Assembly: GCA_019915135.1 (NCBI GenBank)
Contig: JAHLMK010000008.1
Coordinates: forward strand, 124,001-188,000
Origin: Strobilurus pachycystidiatus
Taxonomy: Eukaryota > Basidiomycota > Agaricomycetes > Agaricales > Physalacriaceae
Direction: 5' to 3'
DNA: 64,000 nt
The notes under the pieces were generated by a model. The model did not search any database. It was not told the DNA's origin and saw only the letters and a program-made list of their open reading frames with translations. Shown here piece by piece: positions 1 to 12,028 of this stretch. Within the stretch, counting starts at the first letter, position 1. Every line of letters starts with the position of its first letter. The position numbers and the translations under genes were made by a program.

Positions 1-1637
1 AAGACACCATCAGGGAGGTAGAATGCCTTGAACAAATCCCGCGCCTGGTACCTCACAGCGTGTGTGAACTCGACGCGAACATCCATTCGACCGGGCCGTG
101 AAAGTGCCTTGTCTAGGGATTCCAATTTGTTGGTAGTGGCGAATACGAGCCGCCCTTCTTGCGCGCCAATACCGTCCAGGGCATTCAATAGTCCACCTAG
201 AGAGACTCTACGAAGGGATTTTCAATTCATGAACAATGATGCTTTGAGTCGACATACTGGCCGACTCGGAGAGAACGATTACGATCGTGATTCGGATGTT
301 CGTTGTCCTTGGGGATATTGACGTTGTCCCGCTCATCTCGGTTCAATTTCCCAGACAAGGCTGCGTCGATGTCCTCAATCAGGGCGATGCAGCGCTGGGG
401 CATTTGAAGAAAGAGATCCCATAAAGTGCCATCATCGAGGCCTTTCTGAGCAAGGGAAACAGTGTATATGTCTAACCCGAGCTCGCCGGCTAGTGCAGTG
501 ATGAGAGATGTCTTGCCAGACCCCGGGGTACCATACTAAAGTTTTGCTCATTGGGACAAAGAGCCGCACTCAAGCAACAAAATGACTCACTAGAAGGTAA
601 CCACGACGGAAAGGTATCCCTCTCCTCGAGTACCACGCCTGGTTGTTCAGGAAGTCTTTCGCATCTTGGAGGATTCCCTCACGTAACTTTGGATGGAGGA
701 TCACAGAGTTCAGTTTGCGCTTTGGGGTCATGGCAGAGCTTGCCCAAAAACCCTTCCAGCGGCTGCCGGTGACGAACAATGAGTAAACCTAAGGTGCAGA
801 AACTGTGTTTGTGTGTACCTATCCAGGTTATATGGAGTATTGACAACGATGAGACCGTTCATCGACACGAGGTATTCCCGTCGAATGTCTCGAAAGAAAT
901 CCTGCATGACAGTATGGCCTCGAATTGGTGCCAGAACACTTTGATGCCGGAATGAGATGATAAGGAAGCGATACAGGATTGAAGATGCATTCACCTTATA
1001 TCCAGATACGAGAGGAGAGTGTCGCTGTCAAAACGCCGCGTGATTGACATGCGGCAGTTCTTGAACCACACGATGTACGAACGAGGGGTACAGGTGGCCA
1101 AAGCTGGAAGGTAGGCTAGCTCTTGCAATTCATGATCGTCCTCTCGTCTCTTCGCCCCGAGTGCATCCCATTTTATTCCGGATGCTTTCTGCTGGGTGTC
1201 AATCTCGATCTTACGAGAGCGAGCTAACAACACACATCAGTTCTATCATGCCGATCTACACGCTGAGATTCGACTTGCCCCACGTAGGTTGCTTGGATAG
1301 CCAAGCCATGGCCCATTCTTCAGGACCCGGTCATTTTGGCGTCAGAAAAAACGTAGTGGAACGAACACGCACTGTACGATGGCTCCGACGAGCAGATAGT
1401 CATGGACACTGTGGTGTAGTTGGAGAGGATGTCCCGAACTTTGGGGAGCCATTGCGTGCAGAATTGCCGGAACGATTCAAAGAGCCAACCAAGGATCATG
1501 AACTGCAGCCATTGCAGCACTTGTGGCGACAGTAGATCAGATGCTTGAAATGAATTACATGCTCTCGACTCGGATGTCGCGTTGTCGGGTTTGATCGTAG
1601 AGCCTAGCAAGAATGGCAAAGTTATCTGAAAGTCCAT
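1..1637 (-). CDS. BCS1-like AAA ATPase, copy 1 (3' end cut by window edge)
   Basis: Mitochondrial Bcs1-type AAA ATPase family (BCS1_N domain plus AAA core); Bcs1 itself translocates the Rieske protein, but the job of fungal paralogues is unknown. Exons read downward: 1637-1373, 1317-1279, 1223-995, 938-819, 762-591, 535-258, 207-<1. The N-terminus carries a hydrophobic stretch (VLQWLQFMILGWLFESF) about 30 residues before exon 2. Walker A GTPGSGKT lies at about residues 277-284, Walker B CIALIEDIDAA follows, and the last visible exon has ATTNKLESLDKALSRPGRMD (sensor 1/second region of homology). Intron 2 starts GC rather than GT (1278); the nearby GT reads into a stop. The exon map is the same as in copy 2 immediately upstream, so this is a tandem duplicate. 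The reading frame is intact throughout the visible part. The start at 1637 is the first ATG close to the hydrophobic segment; an in-frame ATG at 1796 exists but lies before the TATA-like box. Confidence 0.85.
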
Positions 1638-1742
1638 CGGGAGTTTTCGCTTTGAAAGTAACGCCTTCCTCGCTCTGTGTTGCGGTTGAGGCAAGTGAGA
1701 GAAGAGAATGAGAAGCTGTAAAGAGTCGTGAGAATCTCGAAG

Positions 1743-1790
1743 CTGTTTATACTCGGACCTGTGGGTCCGCCGTCGCTTGCAGTCATGATG
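1743..1790 (-). promoter_or_regulatory. Promoter block of BCS1-like copy 1
   Basis: On the minus strand a TATAAA box (1746-1751) sits about 110 bp before the ATG at 1637. It is preceded by CCGAG and, about 30 bp further up, by ATGACTGCAAGCGA. The same two blocks in the same order precede copy 2 at 5560-5601, so the duplication carried the promoter. Confidence 0.55.
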
Positions 1791-3436
1791 CATCACGAGA
1801 TGGGCGATGCAATAGAAACTGACTGATTCACCCCTCCTTGTTAGTCATCGGCCGTTCAGTGCTCAGCGCTCATATCGTGGTACCGTGTGTCTTCGGAATC
1901 GTCGTGGTTTACATGGCGGTGCCGAGTGAAGAAGGCACACATTGATCGCCGTCGCCGCGGCATGCGACGGCAGCATTTACACCAGGGACTTCGAAATGGT
2001 GGCGTACTAGTCTGGTTTTAGACTACTAGCATCCCAAACACGCCAATATCGTGATTGCATTGCAAGAGAACGTGCTCAGAAACTATCTACGGCGACACTG
2101 CACAATCATCAAGGTGACCATGCACATCCGACAAATCTTTCTTCTTTCTTTTACTTATATGGAACCCGGAGGTCGATTCTGAACATGTTGGTCAAGTCGC
2201 CCCTTTTGACAGCTACCGTGATGAGGCAACCACGGACATTAAATTTAGAGCACCGCGGAACCAGTAGTCATCGACATAGATTCGGAACGGAACAGGAGCG
2301 TCTCTCCTGATGCCGGCCTCTTTGCGTCGAGTCGGACATGAATCAGGCATGAGTTGACCACTTCTTCTAACTACAATCTCGCCAGGTCTAGTGTTCTGTC
2401 TTTCTCAACGCTCTCGCCGAGTGCGGTGCAATATCAAACGGCAGCGAGGACCACCTTGTTCTTCATCCAAACTCGTGTCACCTACGCACAGGCATTTTCG
2501 GGTCCTCAAGGTGGCTCTGGACGCCGGTATCCTTAATGAGGCTACATTATGGAAGCATAGCGTTAGCAGGTACCGTCCGTTCTGTACCACAATTGAGCGC
2601 ATTCCGAGATACGTATGGTATCATCCGTATACCGTTGCCAGTTCTAGATTCTCTTGAATTCCTTGACATCCGCATCAACAGTCTCTACGTCAATCTTGGG
2701 ACCATGGCGCTATGTATAGTGTCTTCAGCGGCTTGGCCGTCAATCTGAGACTGCCTTTGTTCACTTGGGAGTATGCAGTCGGTGCGGTACCGTATGAATT
2801 TAAATTATCAATGATTGAACTGTGGCAGCTTTTCTTGCCCCGTGATCTCTTAGTCACGTACCGTGTGTACTCATCCCCTCGAACATGAGCACGCCGATCA
2901 CGCTCCGAATCGGAAGAGTCTCCCACCTGCAGAAGCCGGAGGTGTTGTAGCTCTAGATCTTTAGCGATAGCCCTGACTAGGTCCACAGTATTACGTAGCG
3001 GATTGTGTTCAAGGACTTTGCCAGAGCCAGTACCTTGCAACTTGCGAGTTCCATTTACGCATGCACGAGACGCCACACTGCACTTGACTTCGTGAAGTTA
3101 GCGCCAAGATTCAAGGAAGGGAACCCCTTAAAAGTTCGCATCGCGGATCTCGACCTTCTGACATAGACAACAGTAGAAAAATAAGTTTGCGAACTTTGAG
3201 GAGATTGGGGAGGACGTTCGAGAATTGAGCTCATACGCAGGTCTCGAAGCCGCTTGTATCGGGAACAGTTGAGGGTGATTGCAACTATTCTTTGACTCGA
3301 GATCGTAACAAAGTATAAAGGAACGAAGATATACGGTGCGGTTACAACGACAAAACAAACAACTCGCTCGAGTCCTATAGTACATCATAACCATGCAAAC
3401 CTAACTTCCTCATCATGCTCCTTCCAGGCCACCTCA
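1791..3436. other. Intergenic between BCS1-like copies 1 and 2
   Basis: No convincing gene. The longest open stretch (minus, 2690-3076) contains a leucine-rich piece (KDLELQHLRLLQVGDSSDSE) that could be a remnant of an F-box/LRR-type gene, but there is no supporting splice structure or domain. I see no repeat or RNA gene here. Confidence 0.4.
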
Positions 3437-5469
3437 TCATACATGTGCCATCGTGCCACTGTCCTCCGATACGCAATCTGGGTGAACCTTCTGCACTGCC
3501 GAGTCCGAACTGAATGAGCCAGCGCGTCCAACTTCAGTGACAAAGTCTACGGCGAGCATCACCTCAAATTCCCCAAGCACCCAATTGTCGAATCCAGACA
3601 CCGCCGAATACGGCCTTGCCTTGTATCTCATGAGATATCCCTGGAGACTCGCCATGGAGATCTTGTATTCCGGTAGCTTGTCGGCGAATTCGTCTGCGAG
3701 CCTTTCGACGTCGCCCACCGAGAACGGTCGGGGATCCTTCTCACCGAGGTCCGTTCCCTTGTGGACTTCAACCACTTTCTCTCGGTCTGAAGAGAAGGTA
3801 ATGGGACCCGATGACTCGTTGCCGTCCGAGTCCAAGACACCGTCGGGAAGGTAGAATGCCTTGAAGAGATCTCGCGCCTGGTACTTCACTGCGTGCGTGA
3901 ACTCGATACGGACGTCCATTCGGCCTGGCCGGGAGAGTGCCTTGTCGAGGGATTCCAACTTGTTGGTTGTGGCAAACATAAGTCGCCCTTCTTGCGCCCC
4001 GATGCCGTCCAAAGCGTTCAGTAACCCACCTAGAGACACTCTGAGAAGTGGCGATGAGCCGATGCACAGTAATAATCAAGTGAAGCAACGTACTGGCCGA
4101 GAGGACGACGGTCCTGGCGATTCACCTTGTCCTTGTCCTTGTCCTGATCATCTCGATTGATTTTCCCGGACATGGCTGCATCAATGTCCTCAATCAGGGC
4201 GATACAGCGCTTGGGCATCTGGAGAAAGAGATCCCATAGCGTGGCGTCATCGAGGCCCTTCTGAGCAAGGGAGACAGTGTATATGTCCAGGCCGAGCTCG
4301 CCGGCCAGTGCGGTAATGAGAGACGTCTTTCCAGACCCGGGAGAACCATACTGCGTTTTATAATTGAGCACTGTGACGCCAGTCAAGCAGCATGATGACT
4401 CACTAAAAGGTACCCGCGACGAAAAGGTATCCCTCTCTTCGAGTACCACGCCTGGTTATTGAGAAAGTCCTTCGCGTCTTTGAGAATTCCCTCGAGTAAC
4501 GTCGGGTAGAGGATCACGGAACTGAGTTTGCGCTTTGCGGTCATAGCAGACATTTCCCAGTAACCCTTCCAGTTCCTGACGAATGATGAGTGGCGCTGAC
4601 ATACAGAATCGCTGTGTTTGCGTACCCATCCATATTGCATGGGGTATTGACAACAATGAGACCATTCATCGAGACAATATATTCTTGTCGAATGTCTCTG
4701 AGAAAGTCTTGCAAGACAGCATGACCTCTCGTCGGTGCCAGAACCCTTCAACGGCAGCGTGAGACAAGTGGTAACGACGAGAGCTTGAATATCCCACCTA
4801 ATATCGAGATAGGAAAGGCGAAGGTCCTTGTCGGAACGACGGGTGATAGACATGGGGCAATTCTTGAACCAGACGATGTACGAGTTAGAGGTGAACTCAG
4901 CAGCCGAGGCAGCCAAGGCTGGAAGGTACGCCAGTTCCTGCAGTTCGTGATCGTCCTCTCGTCTCCGTGCCCCGAGTGCATCCCATTTTATTCCGTATGA
5001 GATTTGGTGGGTGTTGATCTCAATCTGGCGAGAGCGGACTGATGGGAGGAAAGACATATCAGTATTACTAGCCCGAGATTCGAGAAGGATAGGTTTGACT
5101 TGCCCCACGTCGGTTGCTTCGAAAGCCAAGCCATTGCCCATTCTTGAAATTGCGGTTGTTTCTTTTGTCAAGCAAGAGATTAAGGGATAACGTACTGTAG
5201 GCCGGCTCCGAGGAGCAGATGGTCATAGAGACTGTGGCGGAGCTTGAGAGGATGTGGCGAAGTTTAGGGAGCCAGAGTCGGCAGAGTTGCTGGAACGACT
5301 CGAACAGCCAACCAAGAACCATGAACTGCAGCCATTGCAGCACCTGAGGCGACAAGTAGTCAGCTGTCCACTCGGATGTCGCGTTGTCTGCCATGTCTAC
5401 AGCCTGAGGGTCGCTGTTCGCCTGGCTAGTAGAGCTTGTCAGAAACGGCCAAGGTGTCTGAGGGTACAT
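3437..5469 (-). CDS. BCS1-like AAA ATPase, copy 2
   Basis: Complete seven-exon gene, 568 residues: 5469-5196, 5142-5104, 5038-4798, 4745-4626, 4575-4404, 4350-4094, 4040-3437 (sum 1707 nt, a whole number of codons). An N-terminal hydrophobic segment (VLQWLQFMVLGWLFESF) suggests membrane anchoring, as in mitochondrial Bcs1. A BCS1_N-like region ends with FRRGYLL at the exon 5 border. Walker A GSPGSGKT is at 284-291, Walker B CIALIEDIDA at about 331-340, then ATTNKLESLDKALSRPGRMD. The C-terminal tail is acidic and variable. Intron 2 (5103-5039) has a GC donor; using the neighbouring GT shifts into a stop, so the GC border is needed. It is the nearest relative of copy 1 in this window, on the same strand. 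Substrate and location are inferred from the family only. Confidence 0.9.
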
Positions 5470-5559
5470 TGGAAGTCTTGGCTGTGGAAGAAATGCCCAG
5501 TGGCGCGGGAATGGTGAAGGAGGGAATGGGATGAGAAATGTAGAGAGTCATTCGTAGCT

Positions 5560-5601
5560 CTTTATACTCGGGCGGCTGTGCATCGTTTGCAGTCATATCC
5601 A
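5560..5601 (-). promoter_or_regulatory. Promoter block of BCS1-like copy 2
   Basis: TATAAAG on the minus strand at 5560-5566, about 90 bp before the ATG, preceded by CCGAG and ATGACTGCAAACGA. It matches the copy 1 promoter block in order and sequence. Confidence 0.55.
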
Positions 5602-6271
5602 CAGTCGCTGATCGTGGGTGGGCGATACAGTAGAATCCTCGCCTACATGCTATCCTCTGGCTGCTCACCGCCCATCCTTACATCGCTGGAGTAAAAGTCG
5701 AACATTCAAGCAGATCGACGACCGATGAACATGCCGATCAGTTGACCAACGACCAGGAGTCCGAAAGAGATGAGTCTGGCGGGGAGAAAGAGCGATACTG
5801 AGAACGAGTAGGGTGCTCTCTGTGTCTGTGTGAATCCCTGCCAGGATAGGTGATGCCCTTTGAAGGTTCTTGTCGAAGACGAGTGGCGAGATTATTTGCT
5901 AGACGTCGTTACATTGCTTCGGGAATCTGAGGAGAGGATCCATGAGTTAAAGCGCCACCGATGCAGCACTGTTATCTGTACTTGATGTCAATGGTTCACT
6001 GACAGCCGCCTGCGCCACAGACGATCGTGGAAACAGACAGCTCATCAACAAGTGCCTCTGTGCGCCAGAAGCTCCGCTCGCTGTCCTCCCCGACGCTCTA
6101 CAGAAAATCTGCTCGACATGCAGCCTGGGCGCATTGGTACAGCGCGTACTCCAATTGGTTGAGAAATTGCCAATTCTGTGATTGGTCAGCGCGAATTTCC
6201 GATCCGCCCCGTGAGCTCCGATCTGGCAGTATTCTCTCTTTTCGTCTACTTTTACCCAAAACCCACTCAGC
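5602..6271. other. Intergenic, upstream of the COX gene
   Basis: Shared upstream region of the divergent BCS1-like copy 2 and the COX subunit gene. I see no coding sequence. Long open frames antisense to the COX gene run into here but show no domain or splice support. Confidence 0.4.
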
Positions 6272-6960
6272 ATGCAGTCTGCCGCTCTCCGCCTGGCCCG
6301 CCAACGAGCTCCGATACGCGCGCGCTGCCTGGCGACGACAGCGAGCCCGTCGCACGTCGCGGGCTCGTACGCCTCGTCGTCAACGTCAACGCCCAAGGCG
6401 GCCGCCATTCCGTTGTCCAACGTTGAGGCACAGTGGGAGAGGATGAACCCCGACGACAAGGCCGTCGTGCACGAGCAGCTCGAGGCGCTCAACAAGAAGG
6501 ACTGGAAGGACCTGTCCATCGACGAGAAGAAAGCTGGTGCGTAGCCGCCCGCCTCCGTCCGTTGTCGTCGCTGACCGCGTGTCGCGCAGCCTACTACGTC
6601 TCCTTTGGCCCGCACGGCCCTCGGACACCCGTCTCCAAGCCCGGCGACGGCTTCAAGATCTTTGGTGGTCTCGTCGCTGCCCTCGGTGTCACCGGCGTAC
6701 TGTTCTACGGCATTCGTGCCATGGGTGCGTCGCCTTCCGCCTCTCTCCCGCCCTCTTGCTTACTGCCCTGTCTACACAGCTCCCGAAGCCCCCAGGACCA
6801 TCAACAAGGAGTGGCAGGAGGCATCAAGCGAACGCGCCATCGAGCAAAAGATGAACCCCATCACTGGTGCGTCTACTTTCCTGCGCTCCACGCTGCCAGT
6901 GCTCACACACAGCCAGGCATATCATCGGAGGGCTACAAGGGCAAGGGCTTCGTACAGTAA
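6272..6960 (+). CDS. COX5: Cytochrome c oxidase subunit IV/Cox5 family, nuclear-encoded
   Basis: Structural subunit of mitochondrial complex IV (mammalian subunit IV, yeast Cox5a/b). Exons 6272-6536, 6590-6724, 6780-6866, 6917-6960; 531 nt, 176 residues. The first about 30 residues (MQSAALRLARQRAPIRARCL) are rich in Arg, Ala and Leu without acids, as in a mitochondrial targeting peptide. Family signatures follow: a WERM..D...V.EQLE....DWK.L...EKKA stretch, then AYYVSFGPHGPR, then one transmembrane segment (FGGLVAALGVTGVLFYGIRAM) and the intermembrane-space tail with EAPRTINKEWQEAS. All three introns begin GTGCGT. The length is normal for the family and the frame is intact. Confidence 0.93.
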
Positions 6961-8078
6961 TAGATACGCTGGACACCGCCAGTTCTCTATACATTATTTT
7001 TTTCAAAGGAATATCACGCAACAAATGCAGTAATACCCACACAAGCCCGACTGTCTCCAGGCTTCCACCCAAGATCTCACCATTGCACGGTTCAGTCTCC
7101 AGGCGGAGCAGGACAGGGCAGGGCTGCATCCGGATATCGGCACGGTCTGACAACACTACAACCTCGCCCCACCATAACGACAACGACGTCGGATCACCCC
7201 AATGAATACACGTTCAGACCCGCGTTCAACACCCAGCGTAGGGAACCACGATCATGCGAACTTTTCAGAGTCGCGCGCCAGCATATGGTCCCCGAATAGA
7301 GTGGTCATTTGATTCGGAAGTGCGCTGGACGGAGATATTCTCCGAACGAGTTCGACAAACAGTCGGGTGGGCGAGATGTATTGCCAGTTGCTAGATGGAC
7401 GCAACTCCTCTTCTCTGCGAAATCACCTGGATTGAATCGTCGCAGCTGTGAGACGAGCGGCTATCACGAATCCTGCCTCCCTCTTCGCAAACACATGCTA
7501 TGATTGAATACACTGTCAAGTCAAACTTCGGTCTCTAAACGACCAATGAGATTGGTTCGTCCTCCATCTCATCGGCTACTTTCTCTCTGATTGGCTTTAG
7601 GAAGAACGCTTGTCCGACGACATGGGTTTGTTGCGAAAAGATGTGCTTGCAGATGAGCTCAAAGTAATTATTTTCTCGTTTGCGAATTGTCGGCCCATTG
7701 ACCGTCGACTCACTTCTAGGCAAGAGATCACGATTCCAGATCGTCTTTCTCCAGGTTCTTGCTTGTTTGTAACTGTCACCTAGTCACCCACTGATCAATG
7801 TCACCGATGCGTTCAGAACTCTGTGGAATTCGCGTCTCATGACGAAACTTGATATCCTTTCAATGCATAAGGTTGCGTTGATAATGTGCATGGACTCGAC
7901 AAGACCGCTCTTGTCTAACTAGCTGTATCCGTAGGCGAGGATCAATCTGACGGCTCTGATCATCGCTAGTAGACGGATCTACGAGACGATCTGCGAGACG
8001 CTTCCGTCAACGGACAAGAGTTCTCTGATGCCAACACAGCTGGTGCACCTCCGCTGGGACCCTGTTCTCTCCCAGCTC
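6961..8078. other. Intergenic between COX and BCS1-like copy 3
   Basis: No gene, RNA or repeat recognised. Only short unsupported open frames are present. Confidence 0.4.
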
Positions 8079-8085
8079 TATAAAA
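8079..8085 (+). promoter_or_regulatory. TATA box of BCS1-like copy 3
   Basis: TATAAAA, 60 bp before the ATG at 8145, followed by a C/T-rich leader (ATCTCTTCCCCTCAACC) typical of fungal transcription start regions. Confidence 0.6.
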
Positions 8086-8144
8086 GAGGGCGCGCTTTCG
8101 CCTTGTACTACAATCACCTCATCTCTTCCCCTCAACCTCCAACA

Positions 8145-10255
8145 ATGGACGCATTTGCGCCAATATTGGGCAACCTCTTCACCTCGCACCTCACCAACTC
8201 TCTATCCCCCGCGCTGTCTACATCGTCTGTGGCCGTCGTAAGCTCGACCGCCTCTGCGACAAGCATGAGGTCCTCGAATGATCTTCGCGCACTCTTCATG
8301 AGGCTCAAAGACCTTGCTGCTATTAGGGATGGCCTCAGACTGCTACTCGTCGGGTCGTTCCTCGATATTCTTCGTCGATTGCTCCCGCTCCTAAAGATCC
8401 GACTCCAGCGCCAGGCGAAGAGTGCGCTGAACTATAGTATTACCATTTCGGAAGGGGAGAATGCTTATGGTGTGTACTCCCAGTCACACTCCGGAAAATC
8501 GGCTCATCCTTGTCTTCAGAGTGGATTCTTGTCTGGCTTTCGAAGCAGCCAGCTTGGGGTATGCCGCTTTGTTCTGCAGATAGCCGTTCACCGTTTCCTG
8601 ATCTCTTGCTAGCCAAGTCTCACTCCCTCGAACTCAACCGCAGCGCGAACGGAATCAAATGGACCTCGCTATGCCCCCGCAAACTACATGATGATCTCGA
8701 AATTGAGAAGCTCAAGTTCCTGCCTATAGGTCCAGAAGCCGCGACCGATGTCGAGGTCTCGTTTTGGTTCAAGAGACGTCTCGTTTTCGTCAAGTTTGTT
8801 AGGCCGATAGGACGTCCGGCAGTGATGCACATCTGGTGGGTTCGCTCTCTGTTTTCCGCGCGACGCCACGTGCTGACACATTCATAGGACATTGGCATCG
8901 GGACACCACCTCCTCGATGATATAATACAGGAAGCACGGAAGGAGTACTTGTTATCGAAGGCGCGGAACACAACGATCTATATGAGCGACAACAGACGAT
9001 TGTAAGGCCCATAGTCCACCCTTGATCATGCAACTAAATGGTCATTGCCACAGTTACGAACCGCAGTGGAAGGTTACGTCCTGCACCGCTAGTCGGAAAA
9101 TGGACTCCGTCATCTTACCACAGGATCTAAAGGACCATCTCCTGAACGACGCTCGGATCTTCTTGAATAGTCGGTCCTGGTACGTTATGAAGGGCACGCC
9201 ATTCAGGAGAGGGTATCTCTTGGTGAGTTCCTCTTTCCTGCTGTCTTACATCTCGGCTCACAGTAACGACATCATACAGTACGGCGCTCCTGGAGCTGGA
9301 AAGACTTCACTGGTCGCTGCCATCGCGGGAGAGCTCGGTCTCGATATCTACATCGTCTCACTATCTCAGAAAGACATGGACGATCAGAAACTCCAAAAGC
9401 TTTTCAACAAGCTACCCGAACGATGCATAGCCCTTATCGAGGACATTGACGTCGCGCTGTCCAGTACGCTGAATCGGGACGCTGCAACGGATGCAATAGC
9501 CAACTCGACGCAAATTGCTGGGTTTGTACATCTCTCTGAAGATACGAAAACCCGTGTTCATATCATTTTCTCTCAGAGTTTCTCTGAGCGGACTTCTGAA
9601 TGCACTGGATGGCATTGGGGCTCAAGAAGGGCGCCTCCTGTTTGCCACGACCAACAAGATTGACTCTCTTGACAGAGCGCTGACCCGGCCTGGCCGCATG
9701 GACGTTCACGTCGAGTTCACGCTTGCTACCAAGGACCAGGCGCGGAACTTATTCGCGTGGTTCTATAAGTTCGATACTTCCTCCTCGAAGAGTGGCTCGC
9801 CCGAAAGTCCTGCTGTCCAATCTCTGGAATCACTTGCTCGTCGGGGGGATGCGCCTTCAGCGATAAAGTATTCTGGTGCGCCTTGTGCGGGAGTTGCCCC
9901 GACGTACTCCGACGACTGCGTTCAGCGATACGCCGACGAGTTCGCTGCTTCGATCCCTGACCACACGTTCTCCATGGCAGCTCTCCAGGGCTATCTCATG
10001 GAGCACAAGATGAGTCCTGTGAACGCTGCTCATGGAGTTGAGTCTTGGGTGAATTCGCAGAAGCCAGTAGAAGGTGTCACGGAAGACAGTTGTCCCGATG
10101 AAGGCGGGGTTGAAAAAGAGACACCCGAAGACTCAGACGATGCCCTGTCGGGCTCTGAATCGCCCTCTCCTGCTAGCGAACATTCGACGACTGATGTGGA
10201 TTCTCAGAGCGACGAGTCTGCTTCCGATGATTCCTTCTTGGACATTCGTATATGA
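8145..10255 (+). CDS. BCS1-like AAA ATPase, copy 3
   Basis: Seven exons: 8145-8469, 8520-8558, 8613-8835, 8888-9001, 9054-9222, 9280-9521, 9577-10255; 1791 nt, 596 residues. The intron positions and the 39-nt second exon match copies 1, 2 and 4. The BCS1_N-like region contains ENAYEWILVWLSKQPAWG and ends with FRRGYLL. Walker A GAPGAGKT lies at 292-299, Walker B RCIALIEDIDVA follows, and ATTNKIDSLDRALTRPGRMD is the sensor 1/second region of homology. Here intron 2 has a normal GT donor (GTATGC at 8559), unlike copies 1 and 2. The last about 80 residues are Ser/Asp/Glu-rich and probably disordered. It lies on the opposite strand from copies 1 and 2, with the COX gene between them, and is clearly diverged from them. 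No disruption seen. Confidence 0.9.
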
Positions 10256-10691
10256 CAATGTATCGTCCTCTATGTCTAGCATGTATCTCTTTGTGAACTG
10301 CAATCATCATCGCTGACAGTCGTACCCGCTAAGAGCAACCGTCGGACACTTGAGCTCTGAAATGAGACTAAAAAAGGGGTCGTTCCAAGTCCTTGATCCG
10401 ATCCGGTCAATGGTCATCAACCTTGTCTTCGTACTTTTACTATCATCGTTGAACCATCAATCTGATCACCCCTCGCCTGACTGGCCGCTTTGTTTTTGAA
10501 CGCGTTGTTTTGGATTTGCCTTGGACTGTACAGGGTTTCGTACAGGTCTTTTAATGGCGCTCTTTGTTGACATTGATCGAACAATGTCCTCTGGTCTATC
10601 CACTCGACCGGATCACACTGCACTTGGTCTGCAGGGACCACTAGGTCAATTAAGCTGGGACTTGGTCAAAGCCACCGATAGCATCATATAA
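10256..10691. other. Intergenic
   Basis: Short spacer between BCS1-like copy 3 and the next predicted gene; nothing recognised. Confidence 0.4.
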
Positions 10692-11913
10692 ATGTCTGGA
10701 GCACCTGCGATGCTGGACACCAGCGAACTCTCAAAGACATGCCTCAAGCGATCTCTTCAAGCTCTCTTCGCTCTTCCGCTGAACGTGACCCTGTACGCCA
10801 TCTCCAGCCGTATACTCATGAGCCCACCTCTCACGCCTCCTGAAGAGGAACACAGAACACGCACATCTTCCCTCATTCGCAGACACATTTTCTCGCGTCC
10901 GACCTATCGTATACGATCGACACGTATGTGACTTCCTCCACCTTTCGGCGCAGATCTTGACTCCACTCCAGACGCTAGGATCTCAGTTACCTTCTTTCAG
11001 TGAATCGTTTAATCGCGTGGACACCGGCTCACCTCCTTTGGGAGCATGTACCGACGCTTCAGACTTCTTCAAATATTTCTTTCGCGGTCCATTAGCTTTT
11101 CCCAACACTGCGGCCACGTGTCTGGACAACGCGAAAGTCATTCGATTCTATCATGGTCACGTTCATGGACCAGGTATGCCCATGATCCTAAGGAATCCTG
11201 CTGTACCATCGGTACGTATATACTGTCTATCGCTAGACTGCACCTGACTGAAGCGACCATAGCATCTTCGGGATCTACCCCAGTGCGGCAACCGCTGCAT
11301 CTTCAGCCCTCCCGAAAGCAACCAGCCGGTAAGAAATTGCGTCTATTGTCCTCCTCTTCTTACGATAGAAATTATCCTCGCAGACGCTGCAGCCGTCATC
11401 ACTGAAGGCACCATATTTCGAGTTTCACTCTGTCGACCAACAGGGCCGGTCAGTCCGTGGCGTAAACTTCCAGGAAGTGATGCTCTGTATACCCGGCCGC
11501 ATCAAGGACGAGAAACAGATCCCACGAATCTTCAATGAGCCCACAGTGGAAATCGGCATACCAGTACGTTCACGCATTGGAGTATGATACAGGTCTCATG
11601 CTATTTGACAGCTTATCCACCGCTCCTTGGTCATCCACGCGACATGTGCACACGGTAGCTGGACCACTGCTGGTCTCGCTTACAATATCGTCTTTTCTAT
11701 TATGTGCGCCATTCAAGTGGTACGTGTTGTATGCCATCCTTTCACTGTTGATCTCGAGCAGAGCTCTCTTCAATACAGTCATGCCAACGATGTAATACGC
11801 CAATGCACAAGGCAGACAGATATCGTCTTATGGCGCTTCATGGTCTTCCGACGCCTAGCGGTCACGGTATTCTTTGGGTTTGCAAAGTCGAAAATGAGCC
11901 ACCTTCGAGTTGA
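10692..11913 (+). CDS. Hypothetical multi-exon protein, structure partly resolved
   Basis: I do not recognise this gene. Protein-like blocks joined by plausible splice sites are: 10692-10930 (start MSGAPAMLDTSEL), about 10972-11211 (with VIRFYHGHVHGPGMPMILRN), 11263-11328 (HLRDLPQCGNRCIFSPPESN), 11384-11563 (with GRIKDEKQIPRIFNEPTVEI), 11612-11719 and 11812-11913 (with ALHGLPTPSGHGILWVCKVE). Frames of blocks two to four agree across GT-AG introns. The junction between blocks one and two does not keep frame with any obvious site, and in block five a competing frame (YPPLLGHPRDM) is equally attractive. So either a border is misplaced or the gene is damaged. No known domain is visible. Position and multiple coherent exons argue for a real gene; the exact product is unsure. 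Confidence 0.45.
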
Positions 11914-12028
11914 AGTGGCCTTGAAACTCGAAATCTATGATCCTCAATCTAAATGTCGCTATACTATATATGTCCTTCCCTCAGTACAAATTATCAGGCG
12001 TGTCATTATTGATCGTTAGGCGGTTGTA

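Noticed and set aside
5947..6615. 222-codon open frame antisense to the COX gene
   Set aside because: A GC-rich shadow frame; the sense strand encodes a clear COX subunit with conserved introns.
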